The notes under the pieces are model-generated. The model had not been told where the DNA came from, made no database searches, and saw only the letters and a program-made list of their open reading frames with translations. The position numbers and the translations under genes are program-made. 64,000 nt of DNA, taken from the IMG/VR virus record IMGVR_UViG_3300009174_000002, positions 1 to 64,000 of that record. One strand, written 5' to 3'. The stretch's first letter is position 1; the number at the start of each line of letters is the position of its first letter. Positions 25,967-33,444 of the stretch are shown in pieces. Origin of the DNA: a virus.

Positions 25967-26347
25967 TTAAATCTGAATATTATTTAAAGTAATAAAACTT
26001 GAAAGTACATTAAAAATACCTAAAACTCCTTGTTCGTTAGGATGTTTAACTGTCGCTCCAGGATCTCCATAATTTGATGAATCACTAAAAGTATAAGAAG
26101 TAGATAAATCACAAAAATAAACTTTAGGATTATTTGCAGCTGTTACTCCTGATTGGGCTAAACTTCTGCATAAAGTAGCATCAGTTTGTCGAAATTGTCC
26201 AGGTGGCCAGGGTGTGGAAGTGCTGAGCCCATTTCCAGAGCCGGTCCCGGAAGTAGAAATATAGTACTTGGTTCCCGTATAGAAATGTCGCGGGGTTACC
26301 AAAGATAGGCAGGGAAGGAATAGAAATATTGTTAATAATCTTTTCAT
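25967..26347 (-). CDS. Truncated beta-helix-type secreted protein
   Basis: The ATG at 26347 overlaps the stop of the large spike gene (TAATG), giving 126 residues. Residues 1-20 (MKRLLTIFLFLPCLSLVTPR) resemble a signal peptide. Residues 27-50 (KYYISTSGTGSGNGLSTSTP) are the usual opening of secreted right-handed beta-helix proteins. The protein ends after what would be the first rung (SSFITLNNIQI). It is much shorter than complete members of that type, so it looks like a remnant of a longer protein. The 5' part is GC-rich and the 3' part AT-rich, which suggests that a recombination junction lies inside the gene. Confidence 0.55.
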   Translation of the reverse strand: MKRLLTIFLFLPCLSLVTPRHFYTGTKYYISTSGTGSGNGLSTSTPWPPGQFRQTDATLCRSLAQSGVTAANNPKVYFCDLSTSYTFSDSSNYGDPGATVKHPNEQGVLGIFNVLSSFITLNNIQI

Positions 26348-29300
26348 TATCTTGGAACTTGTTGTATTACTGGTTCCCAATCATAATTCATACTGCCTCC
26401 GGATGTTCCGTTAGTTTGAACGGTCACGGTTGTACCAGATTTCGCCCTAAAAGTCACCATTGGGAATAAATAGTATCCTGTCGTCGATATATCGGTAGTT
26501 GGCGTACCGACAGGATTTATTTGTATAGTTCTCGCCGTCCCTCCTGGATCGGTAAACACAACTTCCAGCCAAATATGATTAGTTGTTATGGAATTCACAA
26601 GAATGTAGCCACCGGCCTCACAATATGTATCCGCAGCAAGTATCCGTCCTTGACCTTTGAATGTTGTTTGCCCTGTTTCTAACTGCCCCCTTATTGCAGT
26701 AATTGGAGGAAATCCATTGAATAAAACTGTATCAGCATTTACAAGAAAATTACTCATTTTGCTGCCAACAGTTCCAAATGACCCATTCTTCCCTGCTCCT
26801 TGTATTGAGAATCCAGAATCCAATGCCCCGCCCAAAACTATTGCTGTATCCGGATTTGTGCGAAGACTTAATCCATTTTTTGCTGTAAATTGAAAAATTG
26901 ATTGATTTGGATTTATGTTATCAGCATAAGGCACGGCATAGTACGATTGAAGATTGTTAGTGACGCCAGACCCAAATATCTTTGGATTCGTAAATGTGGT
27001 TAATGCTCGTATGCTTACTTGCGGGATCAACGGATAAGTGGTAACCGCATGTGTTGATGTAAAAAATATATTCCAAGACCCTCCCGAATATTTTTCATAT
27101 GTAACAGTAGTACCGGTAACTTTCACGCGAAAACTGTCATTTGTGGACCAGTTTGTACCTCCAAGACCTGACGATATTAAAGTTCCTGATTCTGCGATAT
27201 TTATATTGTTGGCGCCACCGGAAGAGCCAAAAAAGTAGATGCCATAGTTGATTGAGTGATAGTCATTTTGAACCGGATTGGTTGAAAGTCCAAATATGAC
27301 ATTTCCATATGTAGAGATAGCCTGGCAGCTGTAATACCCATCCCCGGAAGAAAGTACTTTGTCGGGCACCGCCTGAACAGTAAACGAAAGAGCATCAGGA
27401 CCACTCTTTGTGATATTAGAACCACTGATTGATCCTGTACCGGTTAATCTCCCCCATCCTAAATTTGTCGTGGGTCGAGAAACTAATATACCGGGTTGGC
27501 TGACTGTGACTATAAATCTAGGGTCTGCTCCGTCGTCAATACATTCAATATTGTATACATTAAGAGCGGAAGAAGAATTGAATGTGCCAGACACTTTTGT
27601 ATTGTCGAGCAATGTAAAATTATGGCCATTTGCTACAATCTCGAGTCTATATATACGTCCAACAGTTGGGCGAATAATCTTTTTTATAGTGTCGTCCGAC
27701 GACAACGACTTGTATTGCCAACGGGCAACACCTAAGTCAAGTGTATCGCCCGTTAACGCCGATCTATAACCATATCCTCCCATAGAGTCGACTAAAGGGG
27801 TTGCCGATCCATTGGGAGTGGTTATTGAACTGGCTACATCGCCGAAATTCTGGTTGAACACCGGCTTATTAATATTACCTGAGAAATTTCTTGTAGTGCC
27901 ATATGTTGAAAAAATGCTCGCCCCTGAGAAGTCCATGTTGGCGCAATTGGTTATTGTTAAAGTAGATGGGCTGATAATACATCCGCCCGTAAATCGCCAA
28001 TTACTACTATTTGTGAACGTCATTGCACCTTCGTAAAAATGTCCGCCTACGACTGTCTCTCCAAAACTGGCCCCAGATACATCAAAAGATGTTCCATTGT
28101 GATTGCCATTTGGGTTAGCGATTATACCATGACTATTATTTGATCCACCTGTAAATTTGAAAGCTGTTGTATTGCTATTCACATTGACGCCAATGTAATT
28201 ATTATTGCCGCCGTCATCAAGAATGGCCGTTGTATTGCTTTTGAAGAGTCCGCCAAATATGGAAACGTATTCACCTAGCGTATCACTTTGCAATCCTATT
28301 ATATTGCTATAGAAATTACAATCGTAGATATTCCCGGCGTTGAATGTGGAAGAAGTGTTAGCAAAACGCATGCCCTTGTTTAAATTCGAAAAATCGCAGC
28401 CCGTGATTGAGAAATATTTAAAACCATTGACATTGATCGCCACTTGATTCGATGTATTCCCGAAAAACTTCAAACCCTTTATTCGTACGGAGTCTGATTT
28501 GATATCAAAAAAATTAAAGGTGCTGGAATTGGATGCCTTTAAATTGGCATTATACCCTTCGAATGAAAGAGCCTTAGTGATATTGATCAACGGACTATCT
28601 ATAGCATATACACCACTTGGAAATACTACCGCTGCCGGATATGGGCTACGCTGTGCCGCTGCAATACAACTATCGATCCCCCTTCTATTTGCCGTAGCAT
28701 TTGCCGTGTTCCCTGTTGTGTCTACTCCGGGATAATCGACAACATTGTATCTGAAAAGAATAGAAGGATAAGGTATATTTCCCCATGTTCCATTATCAAA
28801 TGGTACCTTACCCGTTGCCGTCCCGGGTGCAGATAATACACCTGGCGTTGTTGTCGTGTATGCGGGAAGATCGGCAGCAAGTTGCGCAGATGTCACGTCC
28901 GTTGGCGTAGCGGTAGACCCCGTGTTGTTACCCTTGTAGGAATGGGCCGGCATTGTCGCCATTTGTGCGTTACCTACAGAACCATTCGTTGGCGTCCTTG
29001 TATTCGTGAGTCGGCTATCATTCCCCAGGACCACCTGCGTGCCGGATGCGTCTCCGGAGGCGGGAACATCCTTTACCGCCGCTGTTCCCAAACCAAGGTT
29101 TGTGCGGGCGGTCCCCGGATTTGTGACATCAGAAAGATTGTTTGCTCTATATAACCACAATCCCGTAGTGTCCAATGGGCTTCCTCCGCCTACACTGTCT
29201 TTCCAGGCAAACGTACACGTAGATCCTTTGCAGAGAAAGATACTATCATGACTGCGATATCCCCATCCTACCCATTTACTCGTAGTATCGCCAGGGATAA

Positions 29301-29790
29301 CAACTGGCCAAAAAGTATTATCCCATCTTAAAAATATTTGACTGTTTCCCGTCCCTGGAGCATTGACGATACCGGGGGTTGTGGAGGTAAATGGGGTTGT
29401 CGCAGTAGCCACGTCGCTCATCATCGCAAAAGTGCCAGGCTTATCGGGGATAGTATCGCGCTTATGCGTTCCACTAGCAGATGGGAATATGATATTGGCA
29501 ATATTGCTCGTTCCTGGCCGCCACATCCATAGGCCACTATCAGCGGCGACGAAGGCATTTCGGGTTCCATCGTTGACGCCTATCTGGGTCTTATTGAATG
29601 CATTGGCCAGATCGCCGACTTGAAAATAACGGGATGCCATGTTTGTAATTAATATCGGATTTCCAAAGGCATCATCCAGCTCCATATCTTTACCGGTTCC
29701 TATATTACCAGCACCAAGCACCTGATCGAGGGTGGGAATAGCCCCAGAACTATCCGTCATAATGAAAATGCACGTATTCCCCTTGCACAG
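26190..29790. other. GC-rich island within the spike locus
   Basis: Composition changes sharply here. By hand count, bases 28861-28920 contain 37 G/C of 60, while 8941-9000 contain 11 of 60. The island covers the distal part of the large spike and the start of the small gene behind it; boundaries are approximate. Codon use follows the same shift. This is best explained by recent acquisition of the receptor-binding region from a higher-GC source. Confidence 0.8.
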
Positions 29791-30183
29791 ATATAAACTA
29801 TCATTACTTTTATATCCCCATGAGAACCAATTATTAGCGGTATCAGTTATATTTAATTTTAAATCTATTCTATTACTTAAACTAGTAGTATCTAATGTTG
29901 AAGATAATGTAGATAATTTTATTTTAAATGTAGAAAATCCAATCCGTCTAAAAACTAAAGTATCATTACTTAAGTAAACGCTATCCATAGCATAAGCCTT
30001 CATTAAATTAGCTATTCCATTAATTACATTTCTTAATTTTAAAGGGGAAATTTGATGAGTCGTATTATCAGCTAAATTAATATTAATAGCTGTTCTTAAA
30101 CTACCTGTATCTGTTATGATTTGTGAAAATCCAACAATACTTGAAATTAAAAATATAAAAACAACTAAACTTTTTTTGAACAT
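26347..30183 (-). CDS. Large mosaic beta-helix tail spike/fibre
   Basis: A 1,278-residue protein. Residues 1-20 are signal-like (MFKKSLVVFIFLISSIVGFS), and residues 22-65 are the adaptor shared with 23620. A module WGYKSNDSLYLCKGNTC near residue 120 is repeated as WGYRSHDSIFLCKGSTC near 310. Between and after these are short fibre-like repeats (NLGLGTAAVKDVPASGDASG, typical of phage tail fibres). Residues 480-800 form a pectate-lyase-like beta-helix (YNVVDYPGVDTTGNTANATA, AAVVFPSGVYAI). The C-terminal 400 residues are beta-rich lectin-like segments. The first 130 residues are AT-rich and the rest GC-rich, so the gene is a hybrid. Probably the host-range determinant. Confidence 0.82.
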   Translation of the reverse strand: MFKKSLVVFIFLISSIVGFSQIITDTGSLRTAININLADNTTHQISPLKLRNVINGIANLMKAYAMDSVYLSNDTLVFRRIGFSTFKIKLSTLSSTLDTTSLSNRIDLKLNITDTANNWFSWGYKSNDSLYLCKGNTCIFIMTDSSGAIPTLDQVLGAGNIGTGKDMELDDAFGNPILITNMASRYFQVGDLANAFNKTQIGVNDGTRNAFVAADSGLWMWRPGTSNIANIIFPSASGTHKRDTIPDKPGTFAMMSDVATATTPFTSTTPGIVNAPGTGNSQIFLRWDNTFWPVVIPGDTTSKWVGWGYRSHDSIFLCKGSTCTFAWKDSVGGGSPLDTTGLWLYRANNLSDVTNPGTARTNLGLGTAAVKDVPASGDASGTQVVLGNDSRLTNTRTPTNGSVGNAQMATMPAHSYKGNNTGSTATPTDVTSAQLAADLPAYTTTTPGVLSAPGTATGKVPFDNGTWGNIPYPSILFRYNVVDYPGVDTTGNTANATANRRGIDSCIAAAQRSPYPAAVVFPSGVYAIDSPLINITKALSFEGYNANLKASNSSTFNFFDIKSDSVRIKGLKFFGNTSNQVAINVNGFKYFSITGCDFSNLNKGMRFANTSSTFNAGNIYDCNFYSNIIGLQSDTLGEYVSIFGGLFKSNTTAILDDGGNNNYIGVNVNSNTTAFKFTGGSNNSHGIIANPNGNHNGTSFDVSGASFGETVVGGHFYEGAMTFTNSSNWRFTGGCIISPSTLTITNCANMDFSGASIFSTYGTTRNFSGNINKPVFNQNFGDVASSITTPNGSATPLVDSMGGYGYRSALTGDTLDLGVARWQYKSLSSDDTIKKIIRPTVGRIYRLEIVANGHNFTLLDNTKVSGTFNSSSALNVYNIECIDDGADPRFIVTVSQPGILVSRPTTNLGWGRLTGTGSISGSNITKSGPDALSFTVQAVPDKVLSSGDGYYSCQAISTYGNVIFGLSTNPVQNDYHSINYGIYFFGSSGGANNINIAESGTLISSGLGGTNWSTNDSFRVKVTGTTVTYEKYSGGSWNIFFTSTHAVTTYPLIPQVSIRALTTFTNPKIFGSGVTNNLQSYYAVPYADNINPNQSIFQFTAKNGLSLRTNPDTAIVLGGALDSGFSIQGAGKNGSFGTVGSKMSNFLVNADTVLFNGFPPITAIRGQLETGQTTFKGQGRILAADTYCEAGGYILVNSITTNHIWLEVVFTDPGGTARTIQINPVGTPTTDISTTGYYLFPMVTFRAKSGTTVTVQTNGTSGGSMNYDWEPVIQQVPR
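30001..30123 (-). repeat. Spike adaptor repeat, copy 2
   Basis: A 123-base counterpart of 25768-25890, encoding TDTGSLRTAININLADNT and the following helix in the N-terminus of the large spike. Confidence 0.8.
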
Positions 30184-30195
30184 TAAAACACTTTA

Positions 30196-30210
30196 CTTTT
30201 AAATATTATA
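30196..30210 (-). promoter_or_regulatory. Late-promoter-like element
   Basis: The coding strand reads TATAATATTTAAAAG, 13-27 bases upstream of the spike start at 30183, matching the recurrent element. Confidence 0.45.
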
Positions 30211-30224
30211 GTAAAGCGTTTTTA

Positions 30225-30590
30225 TTATGTAACATTTCCGCCATTTAAAATAATAGTGAGCCTATCATCACCATTTGTGGCTTCAGTATTATTAATAAAT
30301 ATCAAAGTAATAGGTTCTAAATCTGAACTATAAAGTATTATAGTATTGCCTACTAAAGTATTTGAGGTTATTTCTGATATTTCAAAATTAGATACTTCTA
30401 AACCATCTTTTAAAATTTTAAAAGATTCTCCCACGACATCAGATTTAATATTGGCAGCATATAATAAAGTAATTTGAGTGCGGTTGTCTAAAGAATGCTG
30501 GGTAGGCTCCTCTACAAAAGGAGCAGGAGGAACTTGTTTTTTTAACCATTTAAAACTCCCATCAATATTAAAACTAGAATTATCGGGCAT
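30225..30590 (-). CDS. Small structural protein
   Basis: A 121-residue beta-rich protein with no basic tag. Its N-terminus holds the Pro-rich segment WLKKQVPPAPFVEEP, followed by strands such as TQITLLYAANI and NTIILYSSDLEPITLIF. It lies between the spikes and the tagged pair at 30599/31006, so a tail-tip or fibre-connector role is possible. Not recognised. Confidence 0.6.
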   Translation of the reverse strand: MPDNSSFNIDGSFKWLKKQVPPAPFVEEPTQHSLDNRTQITLLYAANIKSDVVGESFKILKDGLEVSNFEISEITSNTLVGNTIILYSSDLEPITLIFINNTEATNGDDRLTIILNGGNVT

Positions 30591-30598
30591 TAAAAATT

Positions 30599-30988
30599 TT
30601 ATATATTTCTTTTATGATATTTACTATAATATATATTACTAAATATAAATGATATTTTTTGTAATACATTAGCTGCAATTTCTCTATTTTTCCATATATA
30701 ATCTAAAGCTTTTTTATATTTAGCATTATCTTTTATCTCAGGAATAAGTAATAAAGAATTATACATATATTCATCAAGTATATAAGGATCAGTTTCATCA
30801 CCTAATAACATTTCTATAAATAAATCACCTTCATCTCTATCATATATTTCTCCTAATTTTTTAAATAATTCAATAGCTTTTTCTGGTGATGGAGTTAATC
30901 TATTTTCTAATCTTCTAGGCTTAAAAAGATTTTCATCTTCAGTATTAGAATCTGCAAATTCTTTTAATATTTGTTTTACTAGATCCAT
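30599..30988 (-). CDS. Capsid-targeted NLFKPRR-family protein
   Basis: A 129-residue protein starting MDLVKQILKE (L-K-E at residue 10), then FADSNTEDENLFKPRRLENR. The mature domain is helical (PEKAIELFKKLGEIYD, DEYMYNSLLLIPEIK, NREIAANVLQKISFIF) and is paralogous to its neighbour at 31006. A tandem duplicate of a predicted internal head protein; post-ejection function unknown. Confidence 0.75.
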   Translation of the reverse strand: MDLVKQILKEFADSNTEDENLFKPRRLENRLTPSPEKAIELFKKLGEIYDRDEGDLFIEMLLGDETDPYILDEYMYNSLLLIPEIKDNAKYKKALDYIWKNREIAANVLQKISFIFSNIYYSKYHKRNI

Positions 30989-31005
30989 TTTAAAATACTT
31001 AACAT

Positions 31006-31383
31006 TTACAAATTATATTTTTGTTTAAATTTTGTATCTTCATTATAAAGAAGTAGATTTTGCAAAATTAAAGATACCTTATTTGCTATATGTGCATTCT
31101 CTTTTACAAAATTTAAATTATTTTTTATTCCTTTTTTAATTTCTGGGATTTCTAGTAAACAATTGATTAAATAATCATCAAGTGCATAAGGATTGTTTTC
31201 ATCTTGTTTTTGTATCATGGCACTGGTAATAAAACACCAACCATATTTCTTTTTGGCTTTTATTAATTCTTTATAATATTCTAACCCCTTTTGTAAAGAA
31301 GGAGTAGTTCTTTTTTCTATTCTTCTAGGTTTAAAAAAATTATTTTCTTCGGATTCTGTCAATATTTTATTTATCAAATCCAT
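31006..31383 (-). CDS. Capsid-targeted NLFKPRR-family protein
   Basis: A 125-residue paralogue of the gene at 30599. The tag is MDLINKILTE (L-T-E), followed by SEENNFFKPRRIEKR. The mature part is helical (LQKGLEYYKELIKAKKKYG, LDDYLINCLLEIPEIKKG, NAHIANKVSLILQNLL). It is separated from the structural gene upstream by no gap. Confidence 0.75.
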   Translation of the reverse strand: MDLINKILTESEENNFFKPRRIEKRTTPSLQKGLEYYKELIKAKKKYGWCFITSAMIQKQDENNPYALDDYLINCLLEIPEIKKGIKNNLNFVKENAHIANKVSLILQNLLLYNEDTKFKQKYNL

Positions 31384-31911
31384 TTATATAACTATTATTT
31401 CATATCTAGAATCATATCCAGGTAATTTAAAAGAAGTTGTAATTGAACTCCCATTTTCAAAACCATCATCAACACTATCGTCTTCAAAAGGTCCTCCTAC
31501 TAATTTTGTATGAGTAAATTCAAATTCAAAATTATAAATTCCTTTTTCTTGAATATCTAAAGGTTGCCAATCATAGGTTACTTCTCCGGTTAAAGGATCA
31601 GTTAAAGTAGCCGGCCCTTTTGCTTCTAATTTATTGTGTTTATTATATAAATAAAAAACAATTCCAAAATCAGTTAAATCAACAGGAATAGGATCGCCAT
31701 ACAATTCTCCTAATTGTTTTATATATACTACCAAACTAGGTTCCAAACAATGTAATTTAATATAAAACTTTTGATTGGGTAGAACCAAATAAGGAGAATT
31801 ATCGTATACTCTTCTTACATGAGACGGAGAGTTATCTATAAGATTTTGAGACTTATAATTTTTTTGAAAATCATCATATTCGCTAGGATGTGGTAATACT
31901 GGATCTGCCAT
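31384..31911 (-). CDS. BppU-like baseplate/tail protein
   Basis: A 175-residue protein. Residues 75-135 (VDLTDFGIVFYLYNKHNKLEAKG, TLTDPLTGEVTYDWQPLDIQEKGIYNFEFEFT) show the pattern of the N-terminal domain of baseplate upper proteins: polarisation-type strands, then a D-x-x-T-G-x-V-x-Y-x-W element, then GxYxxEFE. There is no targeting tag. Inferred to be a tail or baseplate attachment protein; the family name is tentative. Confidence 0.55.
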   Translation of the reverse strand: MADPVLPHPSEYDDFQKNYKSQNLIDNSPSHVRRVYDNSPYLVLPNQKFYIKLHCLEPSLVVYIKQLGELYGDPIPVDLTDFGIVFYLYNKHNKLEAKGPATLTDPLTGEVTYDWQPLDIQEKGIYNFEFEFTHTKLVGGPFEDDSVDDGFENGSSITTSFKLPGYDSRYEIIVI

Positions 31912-32316
31912 TTAACTAAGTTCTAAGTATGGTAATATTAGTTTTATTATTTTATTAACTTCATTATCTTCAAAAGATTTTATAGTTTTATTATATACAA
32001 TACGACTATGTGAATTTTCTGAAATTTCAAAAAAGTTTTTTCTTAATGTCAGTTTAAGAAATTTATGATATGATTCGTTTGTTTTATGAAAAATAATTAA
32101 TAAATCAGCTTGATTAGAAAAAGTTTCACCAAACATAGGAGTTTCAAAAATTACATTCTTTTCTTTTGAAATTTTATCTAAATAGGGATTTAATTTATCT
32201 AACGTTTTTTGTAAAAATTTTTCTTGTTCATTTCTTATATCTGGTCTATCTAATCTTCTAGGCTTAAAAAGGTTTTCTTCTTCAGATTCTTTTAATATCT
32301 TATTGATTAGATTCAT
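31912..32316 (-). CDS. Capsid-targeted NLFKPRR-family protein
   Basis: A 134-residue protein with the canonical tag MNLINKILKE and then SEEENLFKPRRLDR. The mature part is alpha/beta (LQKTLDKLNPYLDKI, ADLLIIFHKTNESYHKFLKL, VNKIIKLILPYLELS) and aligns by eye with the neighbouring 32317 gene, giving a second kind of tandem pair. The DNA encoding the tag is also near-identical between the two genes. Confidence 0.78.
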   Translation of the reverse strand: MNLINKILKESEEENLFKPRRLDRPDIRNEQEKFLQKTLDKLNPYLDKISKEKNVIFETPMFGETFSNQADLLIIFHKTNESYHKFLKLTLRKNFFEISENSHSRIVYNKTIKSFEDNEVNKIIKLILPYLELS

Positions 32317-32721
32317 TTAATCTAACTTTATATATTGTAAAACTATTTTTAGCATTTCATTTATTTCATCTCCTTTTGTTAAGTTTTTTTCTATTTCAGG
32401 TTTTTCCGGATTATTAGTAAATAATAAAAATTTATTTTCATTATTTAAAATTATACTAATACTTTTTATTCTTTCTGCTTTAATACTATTTTTTATTCCT
32501 TTAAAATAAGTAATTCCTAATTTTGCATCGTATATAAGATTTCTTGCTTTTATTGAAGTTATAACAAAAATATTCGTAGTTTTATAATTAGGAAAATATT
32601 TTTTTAATCTTTTAAGAAGTTCTTTTAATAGTTTTTCTGGGTCTGATCTATCCTCTAATCTTCTGGGTTTGAAAAGATTTTCTTCTTCAGATTCTAATAA
32701 TATTTTAGAAATAAGATTCAT
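32317..32721 (-). CDS. Capsid-targeted NLFKPRR-family protein
   Basis: A 134-residue paralogue of 31912 with the tag MNLISKILLE and then SEEENLFKPRRLEDR. The mature domain (EKLLKELLKRLKKYFPNY, NIFVITSIKARNLIYDAKL, EINEMLKIVLQYIKLD) keeps the same order of helices and strands. The same fold probably recurs at 50024. The start shares bases with the stop of the gene at 32721. Confidence 0.78.
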   Translation of the reverse strand: MNLISKILLESEEENLFKPRRLEDRSDPEKLLKELLKRLKKYFPNYKTTNIFVITSIKARNLIYDAKLGITYFKGIKNSIKAERIKSISIILNNENKFLLFTNNPEKPEIEKNLTKGDEINEMLKIVLQYIKLD

Positions 32722-33362
32722 TATAAATACTTAACTGTATCTTTAAAAATTTCCCTTAATTTTCCTACTGATAAATGTATTATTGCTTGTTCCACAGGTT
32801 CCATTTCCTGAATTTCACTAACAGTAGATGAACAAGCTGCATAAAACATAGATTTGTTTGTTTGAGCTATAAAATAAATTTGAGAATGTTTTATTTTCCT
32901 CATAATTAATATTTCTCTGGCACTAGTATTTTCCTCAAAATCTTTTGGACTTACAATATTTTGTCCATTAACTGTTGCATCAAGAAATATTTTAGTCAAA
33001 CTTTTATCTAATACTATTTCTTGATATTTATCATATTCAGATTTCAAAGGTCTAGAATAATCCTCATATAACATACTAAGATAAAATTTTACTCCAGGAA
33101 CTAATAGTGATCCTCCATTAGACACCTTATATACAGAGAATCTATCAATCTTTGTTTCATCCAATACAGGTTTCATACAATCAACGTAAATCTCATTAAT
33201 TTTGTTAATATTAAGTGACGGTTTAGTAATACTTTTCTTGTGAATAAAATATCTAGTTATTCTTCCTGCTTCCGTCAATATAGCACCACCTAAAGTACCA
33301 GATAAAAGAGTAATTATATCCATATACGTATATTTGTTGATATTAAATGTCTTAGATCCCAT
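32721..33362 (-). CDS. Hypothetical protein with hydrophobic N-terminal segment
   Basis: A 213-residue protein. Residues 15-40 (DIITLLSGTLGGAILTEAGR) form a short Gly-rich hydrophobic helix. The remainder (DRFSVYKVSNGGSLLVPGVKFYLSMLYED, LIMRKIKHSQIYFIAQTNKSMFYAACS) has a GAF-like alternation of strands and helices. It lacks the NLFKPRR tag and lies directly downstream of the portal gene. It may be a membrane-interacting or sensor-like protein; no firm function. A late-promoter-like element lies near 33405-33419. Confidence 0.6.
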   Translation of the reverse strand: MGSKTFNINKYTYMDIITLLSGTLGGAILTEAGRITRYFIHKKSITKPSLNINKINEIYVDCMKPVLDETKIDRFSVYKVSNGGSLLVPGVKFYLSMLYEDYSRPLKSEYDKYQEIVLDKSLTKIFLDATVNGQNIVSPKDFEENTSAREILIMRKIKHSQIYFIAQTNKSMFYAACSSTVSEIQEMEPVEQAIIHLSVGKLREIFKDTVKYL

Positions 33363-33404
33363 AAAAGTTTTAATTTTTTATATAAAAATCAACATTTAGG
33401 TTTA

Positions 33405-33419
33405 CTTTTAAATAGTGAT
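33405..33419 (-). promoter_or_regulatory. Late-promoter-like element
   Basis: The coding strand reads ATCACTATTTAAAAG about 43 bases upstream of the start at 33362 and just after the portal stop. Confidence 0.4.
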
Positions 33420-33444
33420 TTTATCACATTTACCCTAAAAAGAA

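Noticed and set aside
26657-29623. Several plus-strand open frames of 60-120 codons inside the large spike gene
   Set aside because: They lie antisense within a GC-rich coding segment whose composition lengthens chance frames; their products are Pro/Arg-rich and unlike any neighbour.
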